This document shows positions 7,666 to 18,111 of a stretch of DNA of 64,000 nucleotides, in pieces (within the stretch, counting starts at the first letter, position 1; every line of letters begins with the position of its first letter). Under the pieces are notes generated by a model, which saw only the letters and a program-made list of their open reading frames with translations, ran no database searches and was not told the origin of the DNA. The DNA comes from Parvibaculum sp040216885. Its GTDB lineage: Bacteria; Pseudomonadota; Alphaproteobacteria; Parvibaculales; Parvibaculaceae. The stretch lies in assembly GCA_040216885.1 (NCBI GenBank), contig JAVJOG010000004.1, forward strand, positions 1-64,000, written 5' to 3'. The position numbers and the translations under genes are program-made.

Positions 7666-7672
7666 TCTCCAG

Positions 7673-8308
7673 CTAAAAGGCCATTTCCTCGGCCGGCATG
7701 AAGGGCCAGAAGGTGCCGCCGGACCAGACGCCGAACCAGCGCCGGCCCTGATGTTCCTCCTCGACGCCGAGTTCTACGAGATCGTAGAAGACGGCGCGGT
7801 TGATCAGCGCCTCGAGCCGCGCCCGCACATGGACATAGGGCGCCGGCTCGCCGGTTTCGGCGTCGATCACGAACCGCATCGGGTGGTCGGGCCCGGCCAG
7901 GGTTTCGTCGCCGACATTGGTGGTGAAGGTGAGCTGCTGGTCGCGGCCCTCTCCCTGCACTTTCATGGCAACCGCCAGAAAAGGCGCGTCGTCGACCGTG
8001 ATGCCGACCTTCTCGACCGGCGTGACCAGATAATATTTGCCGTCATCGTCATGCCTGAGCACGGTCGAGAACAGCCGCACCAGCCGCGCGCGGCCGATCG
8101 GCGTGCCCATGTAGTACCAGGTACCGTCGCGGGCGATGCGCATGTCGAGATCGCCGCAAAAAGGCGGATTCCATTTATGGACCGGCGGCAACCCCCGGGC
8201 CTTCTTGCCCTCGGCTTCGGCAACGGCCAGCCCTTTCAACCCGCCCGGCGCGCCACCGGCTTCGGATTTTTCGGGCTTGCCCGCAGTCTTTCCGGTCACG
8301 CCTGCCAT
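7673..8308 (-). CDS. DUF1285 family protein
   Basis: This 211-residue cytoplasmic protein belongs to DUF1285, recognised by the segment PPVHKWNPPFCGDLDMRIAR, then GTWYYMGTPIGRARLVRLFS and YYLVTPVEKVGITVDDAPF. The biochemical role is unknown. An Ala/Gly-rich 35-residue leader precedes the conserved part. In relatives it lies directly upstream of the CoA pyrophosphatase and cca and is divergent from the MoxR gene. Here the MoxR relation is kept, but the AbrB/PIN cassette lies between it and the NUDIX gene. Confidence 0.87.
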   Translation of the reverse strand: MAGVTGKTAGKPEKSEAGGAPGGLKGLAVAEAEGKKARGLPPVHKWNPPFCGDLDMRIARDGTWYYMGTPIGRARLVRLFSTVLRHDDDGKYYLVTPVEKVGITVDDAPFLAVAMKVQGEGRDQQLTFTTNVGDETLAGPDHPMRFVIDAETGEPAPYVHVRARLEALINRAVFYDLVELGVEEEHQGRRWFGVWSGGTFWPFMPAEEMAF

Positions 8309-8450
8309 ATTTCTTTAGTCCTCTCGGTAACTTGAAGGCGATTTGCTGCCGCAAGGCGGCGATTCCGGCCATATTATCGTCACGAAGGCCCGCGCCAATG
8401 GCGCCCCGGCCATCGAGGCAAAATGCGGCACACACGGTATATGTAGGTCA

Positions 8451-9449
<999 letters not shown>

Positions 9450-9464
9450 ATGTGAGTGAGAGCG

Positions 9465-10409
9465 ATGCGCCTTCCCGGATCACCGGCAGCCCCTTCGGGA
9501 GCGACCGGTCTGCGCGAGCAGGCCGAGGCGCTGGCCGAAGTCATGCCGCCACTGGTGACAGAAGCGGAACACGTCGCCTCGACAGTGGCGCAGGGCGTTC
9601 ACGGACGCCGCCGCATCGGCATGGGCGAAACCTTCTGGCAGTTCCGCCGCTTTCGTGAAGGCGACACGGCATCGTCCGTCGACTGGCGGCATTCGGCGCG
9701 CTCGGCGCATCTCTTCGTGCGCGAGACGGAGCGCGAGGCGGCCGAAAGCGTCTGGATCTGGCGCGACGGTTCGGCCTCGATGGATTACGCCTCCGATTTT
9801 GCGCCCTGCACCAAGAAAGACCGCGCGACCGTGCTGGCGCTGGCGCTTTCCTCGCTGCTGGTGCAGGGCGGCGAAAGCATCGCCCTGCTCGGCGGCGGCT
9901 TCGCGCCGATGAACGGCCGCGCCGCGCAACGCCGCATGGCCCATGCGCTGCTCGACGCGCCGGAAGACGGCGAGGCAATGAAGTTCGAAAGCCTGCCGCC
10001 GCCCGAACATTTGCCGCGCTACGCGCAAGTGGTGCTGATCGGCGACTTTCTGTCGCCCGCCGACGATATCGTCGCGCGCATCAAGGGCTACGCCGCCGAA
10101 GGCATTCGCGGTCATATCATCCAGGTGCTCGACCCGGCCGAGGAAGACCTGCCCTTTTCGGGCCGCACCGAATTCGAGGGCGTCGAGGAGGACATGCGGT
10201 TGATGGCGGGACGCGCACAGAACCTGCGCGAAGCCTATCGCCAGCGCCTCGACATCCACCGCGACCGCATCATGGACGTGGCGCGCCGCATCAACTTCAC
10301 CTTCGCGACGCATCGCACCGACCGCGTGCCGCAGACGGCGCTGCTGGCGCTCTATAGCGCGCTTTCGGGCGCCATCGAGGCACGCAAGCCGCCACGGCCG
10401 GGCATCTGA
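9465..10409 (+). CDS. DUF58 (VWA-related) protein
   Basis: This 314-residue DUF58 protein shows the family core RRIGMGETFWQFRRFREGDT followed by SSVDWRHSARS. The VWA-like strand WIWRDGSASMDY carries a partial MIDAS pattern (DGSAS). DUF58 proteins pair with MoxR ATPases, probably as a client anchored near the membrane. An in-frame GTG at 9456 could be the start instead of ATG 9465. It ends 2 bp before the next gene, so the run is translated from one message. Confidence 0.9.
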   Translation: MRLPGSPAAPSGATGLREQAEALAEVMPPLVTEAEHVASTVAQGVHGRRRIGMGETFWQFRRFREGDTASSVDWRHSARSAHLFVRETEREAAESVWIWRDGSASMDYASDFAPCTKKDRATVLALALSSLLVQGGESIALLGGGFAPMNGRAAQRRMAHALLDAPEDGEAMKFESLPPPEHLPRYAQVVLIGDFLSPADDIVARIKGYAAEGIRGHIIQVLDPAEEDLPFSGRTEFEGVEEDMRLMAGRAQNLREAYRQRLDIHRDRIMDVARRINFTFATHRTDRVPQTALLALYSALSGAIEARKPPRPGI

Positions 10410-10411
10410 CC

Positions 10412-13213
10412 ATGTTGCAACTCGGCCCCCTCGCCTTCGCCGCCCCGTGGATGCTGCTCGGCCTTGCCGCGCTGCCGGCGATCTGGTGGCTGCTGCGCAT
10501 TTCGCCGCCGCTGCCCAAACGCATCCGCTTCCCGGCGATCCGCCTGCTGGCGGGGCTGGCGCGCGAGGAGGAAACGCCGGCCCACACGCCGCTCTGGCTG
10601 CTGATCCTGCGCCTGACCATCGCCGCGCTGATCGTGCTGGCGCTGGCCGAACCGCTGTGGAACCCGGCGCCGCGCATCGCAGGGTCGGGCCCGCTGCTGA
10701 TCGTCGTCGACAATGGCTGGACCGCCGCCGCGCGCTGGGGCGACCGCCGCGCCGCGATGGACGGACTGATCGCCGATGCCGGACGCGGCGACCGTCCGGT
10801 GCTCGTCGTCGGCACCGCGCCCGCGCCGGGCGCACCCGAACTCAATTTCGAGGCTGCCGACGATGCCGCCGCCCGCGCGCGCGCCATGCAGCCGCAACCG
10901 ATCGCCCCCGACAGGGTGGCACTCGCAGCGCATCTCGAAAACGCGGCGACGCTTTCCTCGGGCAACATACAGACCGTGTGGATCGCCGACGGTATCGAAC
11001 ATGGCGCGGGCGCCGCATTTTCGCGCCGCCTTGCGGCCATCGCCGGCGATGGCGGCCTGACGCTGATCGAACCGGCATCGGATGCGCGCCCGCTGGCCTT
11101 GCTGCCGCCGAAATCCGAAGGCGACGCCTTTGCCGCAACGGTTATTGGCGCCGAAGGCGGCGCCGCGGCAACAGGCAGCGTTCGCGCCTTGAACGAAGAC
11201 GGCGGCACGCTGGGCGAGGCGGCATGGAGCTTCGCGGCCGGCGAAACACAGGCCGTCGCCACCTTCGACCTGCCGCTCGAACTCAGGAACCGCATCGCGC
11301 GCCTTGAAATTTCCGGCGAGGCGTCTGCCGGCGCCGTGGTGCTGACCGACGAACGCTGGCGGCGGCGCAGCGTCGGCATCGTTTCCGGCGCATCGCTCGA
11401 GGAAGCGCAGCCGCTTCTCTCCGACATCTACTACCTGCGCCGCGCCATCGCCCCGTTCGCCGAATTGCGCGACGCGAATACCGGCGACGAAAACCGCATC
11501 GCGGCGCTGCTCGAGGCGCCCCTTTCGGTACTGGTGCTGGCCGATCTCGGCACGCTGTCGGGCACCGACCATGAGCGCGTCCGCCAATGGGTCGAAGCGG
11601 GCGGATTGCTGATCCGCTTTGCCGGCCCCCGCATGGCCGAGCAGAGCGACGACCTGGTGCCGGTGCCGTTGAGGAGTGGCGGGCGGGCACTCGGTGGCGC
11701 CCTGTCGTGGAGCGAGCCGCAACGCCTCGCACCTTTCGAAGCCGGCAGTCCCTTCGACGGTCTCGATCTGCCGGCCGACGTGACCGTCTCGCGGCAGGTA
11801 CTGGCCGAGCCCACGCCCGATCTCGCGAGCCGCACATGGGCACGGCTTCAGGACGGCACGCCGCTGGTAACGGCCGCAAGGCGCGGCAACGGCACCATCG
11901 TTCTCTTCCATGTGACCGCCAACAGCGACTGGTCGAACCTCGCCCTATCCGGCCTCTTCGTCGAAATGCTTCGCCGCACCGTCGCGCTCTCGCAAGGCGT
12001 GGCGGCAAATGGCGACGAGGGACCGGCAGGCCCGCGCCGCGACAGCGAAATGCTGAGCCCGGTCGCGACACTGGACGGCTTCGGCCGGCTGGGCGCGCCG
12101 CCGGCGACGGCGACCGCTATCCCGGCCGCCGGCTTCGACGAAACCGTTCGCGGGCCGCGCCATCCGCCCGGGCTTTACGGATCGGCGAACGCGCCGCGCG
12201 CGCTGAACCTCGCAACGCCGGGGCTGACACTGACGCCGCTCACCGACACACCGGGAATCGCCGGGCGCCGCGGCTTCGCCGGCAGCGCCGAAATCCGCCT
12301 CGCCGCCCTCGCCTTCGTGCTGGCGCTGGTGCTGGTCGTCCTCGACACGGTGGCGGCGCTCTGGATGACGGGTCTTTTCGAGGCCGAGAAAATCCGCCGC
12401 CGACGCTTTGCGGCACGTACGCTGCCGGTGCTGGCGGCATTGGCGTTGCTCCTTCCCGCAGCCGGCGCCGACGCGCAAAACGCCATCGACGAATTCGCGC
12501 TTGCCGCCTCGCTCGACACGCGGCTCGCTTACGTCATCACTGGCGATCGCGAAACGGACGAAGTCAGCGCCGCCGGCCTGTCGGGGCTCAGCCGCGTGCT
12601 GCGCGCGCGCACCGCCTTCGAGCCGGCCGATCCCATGGGCGTCGACATCCTGCGCGACGAACTTGCCTTCTTCCCGATCCTCTACTGGCCGATGACGGCC
12701 GGACAGGAAAGCCTGCCGCCCGAGGCGCTGGCGAAGATCGATGCCTATATGAAGAACGGCGGCACGATCCTGTTCGATACGCGCGATCAGGACCGCGCCA
12801 TCGGCGGCATGGTGACGCCCGGCACGATGACACTGCGCCGCCTGCTCGGCCAGCTCGACCTGCCGGCCATCGAGCCGGTGCCCGAGGATCATGTGCTGAC
12901 GAAATCCTTTTATCTGATGCACAGCTTTCCCGGCCGCTGGGACGGCGGGCAGGTCTGGGTCGAGGCGGCGGGGAGCGACGCCGCCAGCGCCAATGACGGC
13001 GTCTCGACCATTGTCGTCGGTTCCAACGACTACGCGGCCGCCTGGGCGCGCAACGAGGCGGGACGCCCGATCTATCCGGTCAGTCCCGGCGGCGAGCGTC
13101 AGCGCGAAATGGCCGAACGCTTCGGCGTCAACCTCGTGATGTATGCGCTGACCGGCAACTACAAATCCGATCAGGTGCATGTGCCGGCCCTTCTCGAACG
13201 TCTCGGACAGTAG
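10412..13213 (+). CDS. BatA-type membrane protein with C-terminal DUF4159 domain
   Basis: This 933-residue protein starts with the two-helix BatA-like unit (LGPLAFAAPWMLLGLAAL, then LLRISPPLPKRIRFPAIRLL and PLWLLILRLTIAALIVLALA). A long periplasmic region follows, then another membrane segment near residues 630-655 (LAALAFVLALVLVVLDTVAA). The C-terminal DUF4159 domain has DELAFFPILYWPMT, AYMKNGGTILFDTRDQD and the ending GGERQREMAERFGVNLVMYA. DUF4159 has a glutamine-amidotransferase-like fold without an obvious catalytic triad. It is the third gene of the MoxR locus; its exact job is unknown. Confidence 0.88.
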   Translation: MLQLGPLAFAAPWMLLGLAALPAIWWLLRISPPLPKRIRFPAIRLLAGLAREEETPAHTPLWLLILRLTIAALIVLALAEPLWNPAPRIAGSGPLLIVVDNGWTAAARWGDRRAAMDGLIADAGRGDRPVLVVGTAPAPGAPELNFEAADDAAARARAMQPQPIAPDRVALAAHLENAATLSSGNIQTVWIADGIEHGAGAAFSRRLAAIAGDGGLTLIEPASDARPLALLPPKSEGDAFAATVIGAEGGAAATGSVRALNEDGGTLGEAAWSFAAGETQAVATFDLPLELRNRIARLEISGEASAGAVVLTDERWRRRSVGIVSGASLEEAQPLLSDIYYLRRAIAPFAELRDANTGDENRIAALLEAPLSVLVLADLGTLSGTDHERVRQWVEAGGLLIRFAGPRMAEQSDDLVPVPLRSGGRALGGALSWSEPQRLAPFEAGSPFDGLDLPADVTVSRQVLAEPTPDLASRTWARLQDGTPLVTAARRGNGTIVLFHVTANSDWSNLALSGLFVEMLRRTVALSQGVAANGDEGPAGPRRDSEMLSPVATLDGFGRLGAPPATATAIPAAGFDETVRGPRHPPGLYGSANAPRALNLATPGLTLTPLTDTPGIAGRRGFAGSAEIRLAALAFVLALVLVVLDTVAALWMTGLFEAEKIRRRRFAARTLPVLAALALLLPAAGADAQNAIDEFALAASLDTRLAYVITGDRETDEVSAAGLSGLSRVLRARTAFEPADPMGVDILRDELAFFPILYWPMTAGQESLPPEALAKIDAYMKNGGTILFDTRDQDRAIGGMVTPGTMTLRRLLGQLDLPAIEPVPEDHVLTKSFYLMHSFPGRWDGGQVWVEAAGSDAASANDGVSTIVVGSNDYAAAWARNEAGRPIYPVSPGGERQREMAERFGVNLVMYALTGNYKSDQVHVPALLERLGQ

Positions 13214-13224
13214 GAGACGCAAGG

Positions 13225-15300
13225 ATGGCATGGAACATCGTCTTCGAACCGGTCGTACCGCTGCTGGCGATCGTGCTGCTGGCGCTGCCCGGCGTCGCGG
13301 CGCTCCTCTATGCGGCATGGCGCGGCGCGCGCGGCGCGCCCTTGCGCACCGCCGCGCTCGCGATCCTCGTGCTGGCGGTGCTGAACCCGACCATCCGGCA
13401 GGAAGACCGCGAAGCGGTGCCCGACGTCGCCGCCATCGTGGTCGACCGCAGCCAGAGCCAGGACATCGGCAACCGCCCACACGAAACGGACGCCGCGCTC
13501 GCAATCCTTCAGCAGCGCCTCGCGCGCGAGGAAGGCATCGAAACGCGCGTCGTGCCCGTTGCGAGCAATCCGGGCGACGAAGAGGGCACGGCGCTTTTCA
13601 CGGCGCTCGAACGCGCGCTGGCCGACGTGCCGCGCGAACGCATCGCCGGCGCCATCTTCATTACCGACGGCCAGGTGCATGACGTGCCGGGCGACGCCGC
13701 CGCGCTCGGCTTCGACGCGCCGGTCCACGCGCTGATCGTCGGCCGCAGAGGCGAACGCGACCGGCGGCTGCATGTCGTCGAGGCGCCGCGCTTCGGCATC
13801 GTCGACGAACCGGTGACGCTCTCCTTCCGCGTCGACGAAACGGCGGCCGGCGACGGCGCGACCGGCGAGACCGCAACCGTATCGATTTCGGTCGACGGTA
13901 TTCATGAGATGACCGTCGAGGCCGCCATCGGCGAGCGCACCGACGTTTCGCTGGCGCTGAAGCATGGCGGCCCGAACGTCATCGAAATCGACGTCGCCGA
14001 GGGACCGGACGAACTGACGATCCTCAACAACCGGGCTGTCGTCGTCGCCAACGGCATTCGCGATCGTCTGCGTGTGTTGCTGGTGTCGGGCGAACCGCAT
14101 CCGGGCGAGCGCACATGGCGCAACCTGCTGAAAGCCGATCCGTCGGTCGACCTCGTTCACTTCACGATTTTGCGCCCGCCCGAAAAGCAGGACGGCACAC
14201 CCATCGGCGAGTTGTCGCTGATCGCCTTCCCGACGCGCGAGCTCTTCGACGAAAAGCTCGATCAGTTCGACCTGATTATTTTCGACCGCTACAAACGGCG
14301 CGGTGTGCTGCCGCTCGCCTATTTCCTGAATATCGTCGACTATGTCGAGAACGGCGGCGCCTTCCTTGCCGCTTCCGGTCCGGCATTCGCCTCGCCCTAT
14401 TCGATTTACCGCACGCCGCTGGCCGCGATCCTGCCGGCGCAACCTTCCGGCGAGACGACCATCGGCGGCTTCCGCCCGCGGATCACCGAAACCGGCGAAC
14501 GCCATCCGGTGACGGCGGGCCTGCCCGGCGGCGAAAGCGACCCGCCGGCCTGGGGCCGCTGGTTCCGCACCATCGATGTCGAGGTCGGTCAGGGCCGTGT
14601 CGTGATGGACACGCCGGACGAACGCCCGCTGATGGTGCTCGACCATGCGGGCAAGGGCCGCATCGCGCAATTGCTCTCCGATCATGTCTGGCTCTGGTCG
14701 CGCGGCTATGAAGGCGGCGGTCCGCAGGCGGAGCTTTTGCGCCGCCTCGCCCACTGGCTGATGAAGGAGCCCGATCTCGAGGAGGAAAAACTTTCCGCCG
14801 CCGTGCGGGGCGACACGCTGGCGATCGAACGCCGCACGATGGAAGACACGGCCATGCCCGCGCGCATCGCATCGCCCTCCGGTGCGGTCAGCGAGGTTGC
14901 GCTGGCGGAAACCGCGCCCGGCCGCTTCGCCGCGTCGGTGCCGGCGCGCGAACTCGGCCTCTATCGTATCTCGCAGGGCGGCCTCAATGTGGTTGCGGCC
15001 GCCGGGCCGCTCAACCCGCGCGAATTCGCCGATGTCCGCGCCGCCGACAAGCAAATGCAGCCGGTGGCACGGGCGACCGGCGGCGGCGTCTGGTGGGTCG
15101 GCGCGGACGCCGCCGGCACGCCCGGCATCCGCACGGTGCGCGCGGGTCACGACGCGGCCGGCGACACCTGGCTCGGCCTCAGGCGCAACGAGAAATATCT
15201 GGTCCATGCGGTGCATCAGTCGCCGCTGCTGGTCGGGCCCCTGGCACTGCTGCTGATCCTCGGCACGCTGGCACTCGCCTGGTGGCGCGAGGGCCGCTGA
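13225..15300 (+). CDS. Membrane protein with VWA-like and amidotransferase-like domains
   Basis: The 691-residue protein has two N-terminal helices (PLLAIVLLALPGVAALLYAA and RTAALAILVLAVLNP) and a VWA-like domain with the MIDAS-type DRSQS (about 73-77) and IFITDGQVHDVP. A class I glutamine-amidotransferase-like region follows (RVLLVSGEPHPGERTWRNLL, FDLIIFDRYKRRGVLP, ENGGAFLAASGP). One C-terminal helix (PLALLLILGTLALAWW) closes it. It is the last of four tightly packed genes with MoxR, DUF58 and DUF4159. The set resembles an envelope-stress or surface-assembly system, but no specific role can be claimed. Confidence 0.85.
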   Translation: MAWNIVFEPVVPLLAIVLLALPGVAALLYAAWRGARGAPLRTAALAILVLAVLNPTIRQEDREAVPDVAAIVVDRSQSQDIGNRPHETDAALAILQQRLAREEGIETRVVPVASNPGDEEGTALFTALERALADVPRERIAGAIFITDGQVHDVPGDAAALGFDAPVHALIVGRRGERDRRLHVVEAPRFGIVDEPVTLSFRVDETAAGDGATGETATVSISVDGIHEMTVEAAIGERTDVSLALKHGGPNVIEIDVAEGPDELTILNNRAVVVANGIRDRLRVLLVSGEPHPGERTWRNLLKADPSVDLVHFTILRPPEKQDGTPIGELSLIAFPTRELFDEKLDQFDLIIFDRYKRRGVLPLAYFLNIVDYVENGGAFLAASGPAFASPYSIYRTPLAAILPAQPSGETTIGGFRPRITETGERHPVTAGLPGGESDPPAWGRWFRTIDVEVGQGRVVMDTPDERPLMVLDHAGKGRIAQLLSDHVWLWSRGYEGGGPQAELLRRLAHWLMKEPDLEEEKLSAAVRGDTLAIERRTMEDTAMPARIASPSGAVSEVALAETAPGRFAASVPARELGLYRISQGGLNVVAAAGPLNPREFADVRAADKQMQPVARATGGGVWWVGADAAGTPGIRTVRAGHDAAGDTWLGLRRNEKYLVHAVHQSPLLVGPLALLLILGTLALAWWREGR

Positions 15301-15363
15301 CAGGGGCTGCACCCCGCGCGTTTTGGCGCTTGCGGGTGGCGGCTTTAGCGCCTAGTTTCCTCG

Positions 15364-15380
15364 ATGTTACATTATCACAT
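15364..15380. promoter_or_regulatory. Zur-like operator upstream of the zinc importer operon
   Basis: The 17-mer ATGTTACATTATCACAT is an interrupted palindrome in which 6 of 8 base pairs match. It resembles alphaproteobacterial Zur sites (TGTTATAATATAACA type). It lies 26 bp upstream of the GTG of the first gene of the zinc ABC operon, where it would overlap the promoter. Repression under zinc sufficiency is the expected effect. Confidence 0.55.
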
Positions 15381-15405
15381 TCCTTGATCCCTGCTGGAGA
15401 CGCCG

Positions 15406-15555
15406 GTGGCCGACCATCGCCATGAGCATGCCCATGCGCCGGAAAGCCGGCGGCACGTCAGTGCCTTCGGCTCGGGCCTCGCCGCGCGCCTCGCATCCGC
15501 GGCCGGCGCGCTCGCCGTCCTTTGGCTGGCGGTATTGTGGGCGCTGGCGCGATGA
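15406..15555 (+). CDS. Histidine-rich 49-residue membrane mini-protein
   Basis: A GTG-started frame with GGAG seven bases upstream encodes MADHRHEHAHAPESRRH followed by a single hydrophobic helix (ASAAGALAVLWLAVLWALAR). The five histidines in the first 17 residues could bind metal. Its stop overlaps the start of the ATPase gene (ATGA), a translational-coupling arrangement that supports it as real. It lies directly after the Zur-like box as the first gene of the zinc operon. I do not recognise a named family; it could be a regulator or accessory subunit of the importer. Confidence 0.65.
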   Translation: MADHRHEHAHAPESRRHVSAFGSGLAARLASAAGALAVLWLAVLWALAR

Positions 15556-16286
15556 GCCCGTTTGCGCTTCCCCCCGCCATCCGGATCGAGGATCTGACGG
15601 TCGCCTATGACCGCGAGCCGGCGGTGCATCACCTGACCGGCACATTCGCGCCCGGCAGCCTGACCGCCATTGTCGGCCCGAACGGCGCCGGCAAGTCGAC
15701 TCTGTTGAAAACCATCGCCGGCCTCGTCGCGCCCGACGAAGGCACGGTGCACATGAACGGGCTGACGCGGCGCGGCGTCGCCTATCTGCCGCAGCTCGCC
15801 GAGATCGACCGCAGCTTCCCGATCGACGTCATCGACGCAGTGTCGCTGGGACTCTGGGCAGAGGTCGGCCTCTTCGCCGCGATCACCGGGGGCCTGACCG
15901 CGCGCGCCGAAGCGGCACTTGCCGCTGTCGGCCTCAAGGGCTTCGAAAACCGGCAGGTCGGCAGCCTGTCGGCCGGACAGTTCCAGCGCGTGCTCTTTGC
16001 ACGGCTGATGCTTCAGGATGCGGGCGTCATCCTGCTCGACGAACCCTTCGCCGCCATCGACGAACGCACCGCCGCCGACCTGATGGACCTCGTGCATCGC
16101 TGGCACGGCGACGGCCGGACCGTGATCGCCGTGCTGCACGACATCGAGCGTGTGCGTGTGAGCTTCCCGAATGCGTTGCTGCTGGCGCGCGAGCCGGTCG
16201 CCTGGGGCGCGGCGGCCGACGTGCTGACGCCGGAAAACCTGCATCGTGCGCGCTACATTTCCGACGGCTGGAGCGACGCGGCATGA
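15552..16286 (+). CDS. znuC: Zinc/manganese ABC transporter ATP-binding protein
   Basis: This is a 244-residue ATPase with Walker A GPNGAGKST (about 45-53), Q-loop LPQLAEIDRSFP, signature LSAGQ and Walker B VILLDEP, ending with the switch histidine in VLHDIERV. It powers uptake by the permease encoded next. ATG 15552 overlaps the stop of the mini-protein. Family ABC transporters of this type (ZnuC/MntB/TroB) import Zn2+ or Mn2+; the Zur-like box and the histidine-rich binding protein favour zinc. Confidence 0.9.
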   Translation: MSPFALPPAIRIEDLTVAYDREPAVHHLTGTFAPGSLTAIVGPNGAGKSTLLKTIAGLVAPDEGTVHMNGLTRRGVAYLPQLAEIDRSFPIDVIDAVSLGLWAEVGLFAAITGGLTARAEAALAAVGLKGFENRQVGSLSAGQFQRVLFARLMLQDAGVILLDEPFAAIDERTAADLMDLVHRWHGDGRTVIAVLHDIERVRVSFPNALLLAREPVAWGAAADVLTPENLHRARYISDGWSDAA

Positions 16287-17158
16287 TGCTCTATGCGGCG
16301 CTGATCGAACCTTTCGTCGAATATGGCTTCATGCGCCGCGCGCTTGTCGCCTGCCTTGCGCTGGCGCTGGGCGCCGGCCCCGTCGGCACCTTTCTGGTGC
16401 TGCGCCGCATGAGCCTGATGGGCGACGCGATGGGCCATGCGATCCTGCCGGGCGCCGCCATTGCCTTCCTCGTCGCCGGCCTCTCGCTCTGGGCGATGAG
16501 CCTGGGCGGCTTCGTCGCCGGTCTGACCGTCGCGCTGCTGGCCGGCATCGTGTCGCGCGTCACCGCGCTGCGGGAAGACGCAAGCCTGGCGGGCTTCTAC
16601 CTCATCAGCCTCGCGCTCGGCGTGTTGATCGTCTCGATGCGCGGCTCAAGCGTCGATTTGCTGCATGTGTTGTTCGGCACCATCCTCTCGGTCGATGACG
16701 GCGCGCTGCTGCTGGTCGCCGCGATCGCCAGCGTGACGCTGGTGACGCTGGCAGTGATCTACAGGCCGCTGGTGATCGAATGTTTCGACCCGGCCTTCCT
16801 GCGCGCGACGACCGGCGGCGGCACGCTCTGGCATTTCATCTTTTTGACGCTGGTGGTGCTGAACCTCGTCGCGGGCTTTCAGGCGCTCGGCACACTGATG
16901 GCGCTGGGGCTGATGATGCTGCCGGCCGCCGCCGCGCGCTTCTGGGCCGGCGCCGTCTGGTCGCTGGCGGCACTCTCGATTGCGATGGCTTTTGCCTCGG
17001 GCCTGATCGGCCTGCTGATCTCCTACAATTTCAGCCTGCCCTCCGGCCCCTCGATCATCCTGACGGCCGGCGGCTTCTACATCGGCTCCATACTGTTCGG
17101 CACACGCGACAGCCTGCGCACGCGCTATTTCCCGCGCGCGCATTTCCACGAGGACTAA
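16283..17158 (+). CDS. znuB: Zinc/manganese ABC transporter permease
   Basis: This 291-residue ABC-3 family permease has eight or nine predicted membrane helices. The family motif FLVLRRMSLMGDAMGHAILP lies near residues 34-53, and the coupling region is FQALGTLMALGLMMLP. The start overlaps the stop of the ATPase gene. It ends 14 bp before the substrate-binding protein. Together with its neighbours it forms a complete importer: permease, ATPase and periplasmic binding protein. Confidence 0.9.
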   Translation: MMLYAALIEPFVEYGFMRRALVACLALALGAGPVGTFLVLRRMSLMGDAMGHAILPGAAIAFLVAGLSLWAMSLGGFVAGLTVALLAGIVSRVTALREDASLAGFYLISLALGVLIVSMRGSSVDLLHVLFGTILSVDDGALLLVAAIASVTLVTLAVIYRPLVIECFDPAFLRATTGGGTLWHFIFLTLVVLNLVAGFQALGTLMALGLMMLPAAAARFWAGAVWSLAALSIAMAFASGLIGLLISYNFSLPSGPSIILTAGGFYIGSILFGTRDSLRTRYFPRAHFHED

Positions 17159-17172
17159 AAGGGAGGCGGACG

Positions 17173-18111
17173 ATGAAAGGATTTCTGGCGGGCCTCGCTC
17201 TCGCGCTGATCATCGGCGCGGCGCCCGCCGCCGCCGAGCCGTTGAAAGTCGTGGCGAGTTTCAGCATTCTTGGCGACATGGTGGAACGCGTCGCCGGCGA
17301 CCGTATCGAGCTGACGGTACTGGTCGGACCGGGCGGCGACGCCCACAATTTCGAGCCGGGCCCCGCCCATGCCGCGGCGCTGGCCGATGCGAAGCTTCTG
17401 GTCGTCAACGGCCTCGGCTTCGAACCCTGGATGGTGCGCCTCGCCGCCGCCGCGCGGAGCAAGGCAACCTATGCCGTTGCCAGCTTCGGCATCAACCCGC
17501 GCGAGATGGACGAAACCCCCGAACACGATCACGCGCATGACCACGGTCACGACGAGAAAGGCTATCCGTCGGTGCCGCACGATTTCGACCCGCATGCCTG
17601 GCAGAACGCGGCCAACGGTATCGTCTATGTGCGCAACATCGCCGAGGCGCTGGCCAAGGCCGATCCGGCCAACGCCGACGCCTACAAGGCAAACGCCGCC
17701 GCCTATATCGCCGAACTGAAGGAACTCGACGCCTGGGTGCGTGCCGAGATCGGCAAGGTGCCGCCGGAGAAGCGCAAGGTCATCACCACGCATGACGCCT
17801 TCGGCTATTTCGGCGACGCCTACGGTGTCGAGTTTCACGCCCCGCTCGGCTTTTCCGGCGGCGCGCAGCCGAGCGCACAGGCGCTGGCGCGGCTGATCGA
17901 CCAGATCCGCGCCGAGAACATCAAGGCGCTCTTTATCGAAACTCTCTCGGACGCACGCATGATGGAAACCATCTCGCGCGAGACCGGCGCCGAAATGGGT
18001 GGCGCGCTTTATTCGGATGCGCTTTCGCCCGCCGGTGGCAAGGCGCCGGCCTATGTCGCGATGTTCCGCCACAACGTGCCGCTGCTGGTCGCGGCGATGC
18101 TGAAGGACTAG
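17173..18111 (+). CDS. znuA: Periplasmic zinc-binding protein of the ABC importer
   Basis: This 312-residue cluster A-I binding protein has a signal peptide (GFLAGLALALIIGAAPAAAE) and the family start LKVVASFSILGDMVERVAGD. Its first metal ligand lies in GGDAHNFEPGP. A histidine-rich loop EHDHAHDHGHDEKG (about residues 117-130) and PHDFDPHAWQN follow, then TTHDAFGYFGDAYG and the C-terminal IETLSDARMM. The loop is typical of zinc-specific members. A GGGAGG ribosome site precedes ATG 17173. The gene overlaps the convergent acetyltransferase by 4 bp. Confidence 0.92.
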   Translation: MKGFLAGLALALIIGAAPAAAEPLKVVASFSILGDMVERVAGDRIELTVLVGPGGDAHNFEPGPAHAAALADAKLLVVNGLGFEPWMVRLAAAARSKATYAVASFGINPREMDETPEHDHAHDHGHDEKGYPSVPHDFDPHAWQNAANGIVYVRNIAEALAKADPANADAYKANAAAYIAELKELDAWVRAEIGKVPPEKRKVITTHDAFGYFGDAYGVEFHAPLGFSGGAQPSAQALARLIDQIRAENIKALFIETLSDARMMETISRETGAEMGGALYSDALSPAGGKAPAYVAMFRHNVPLLVAAMLKD

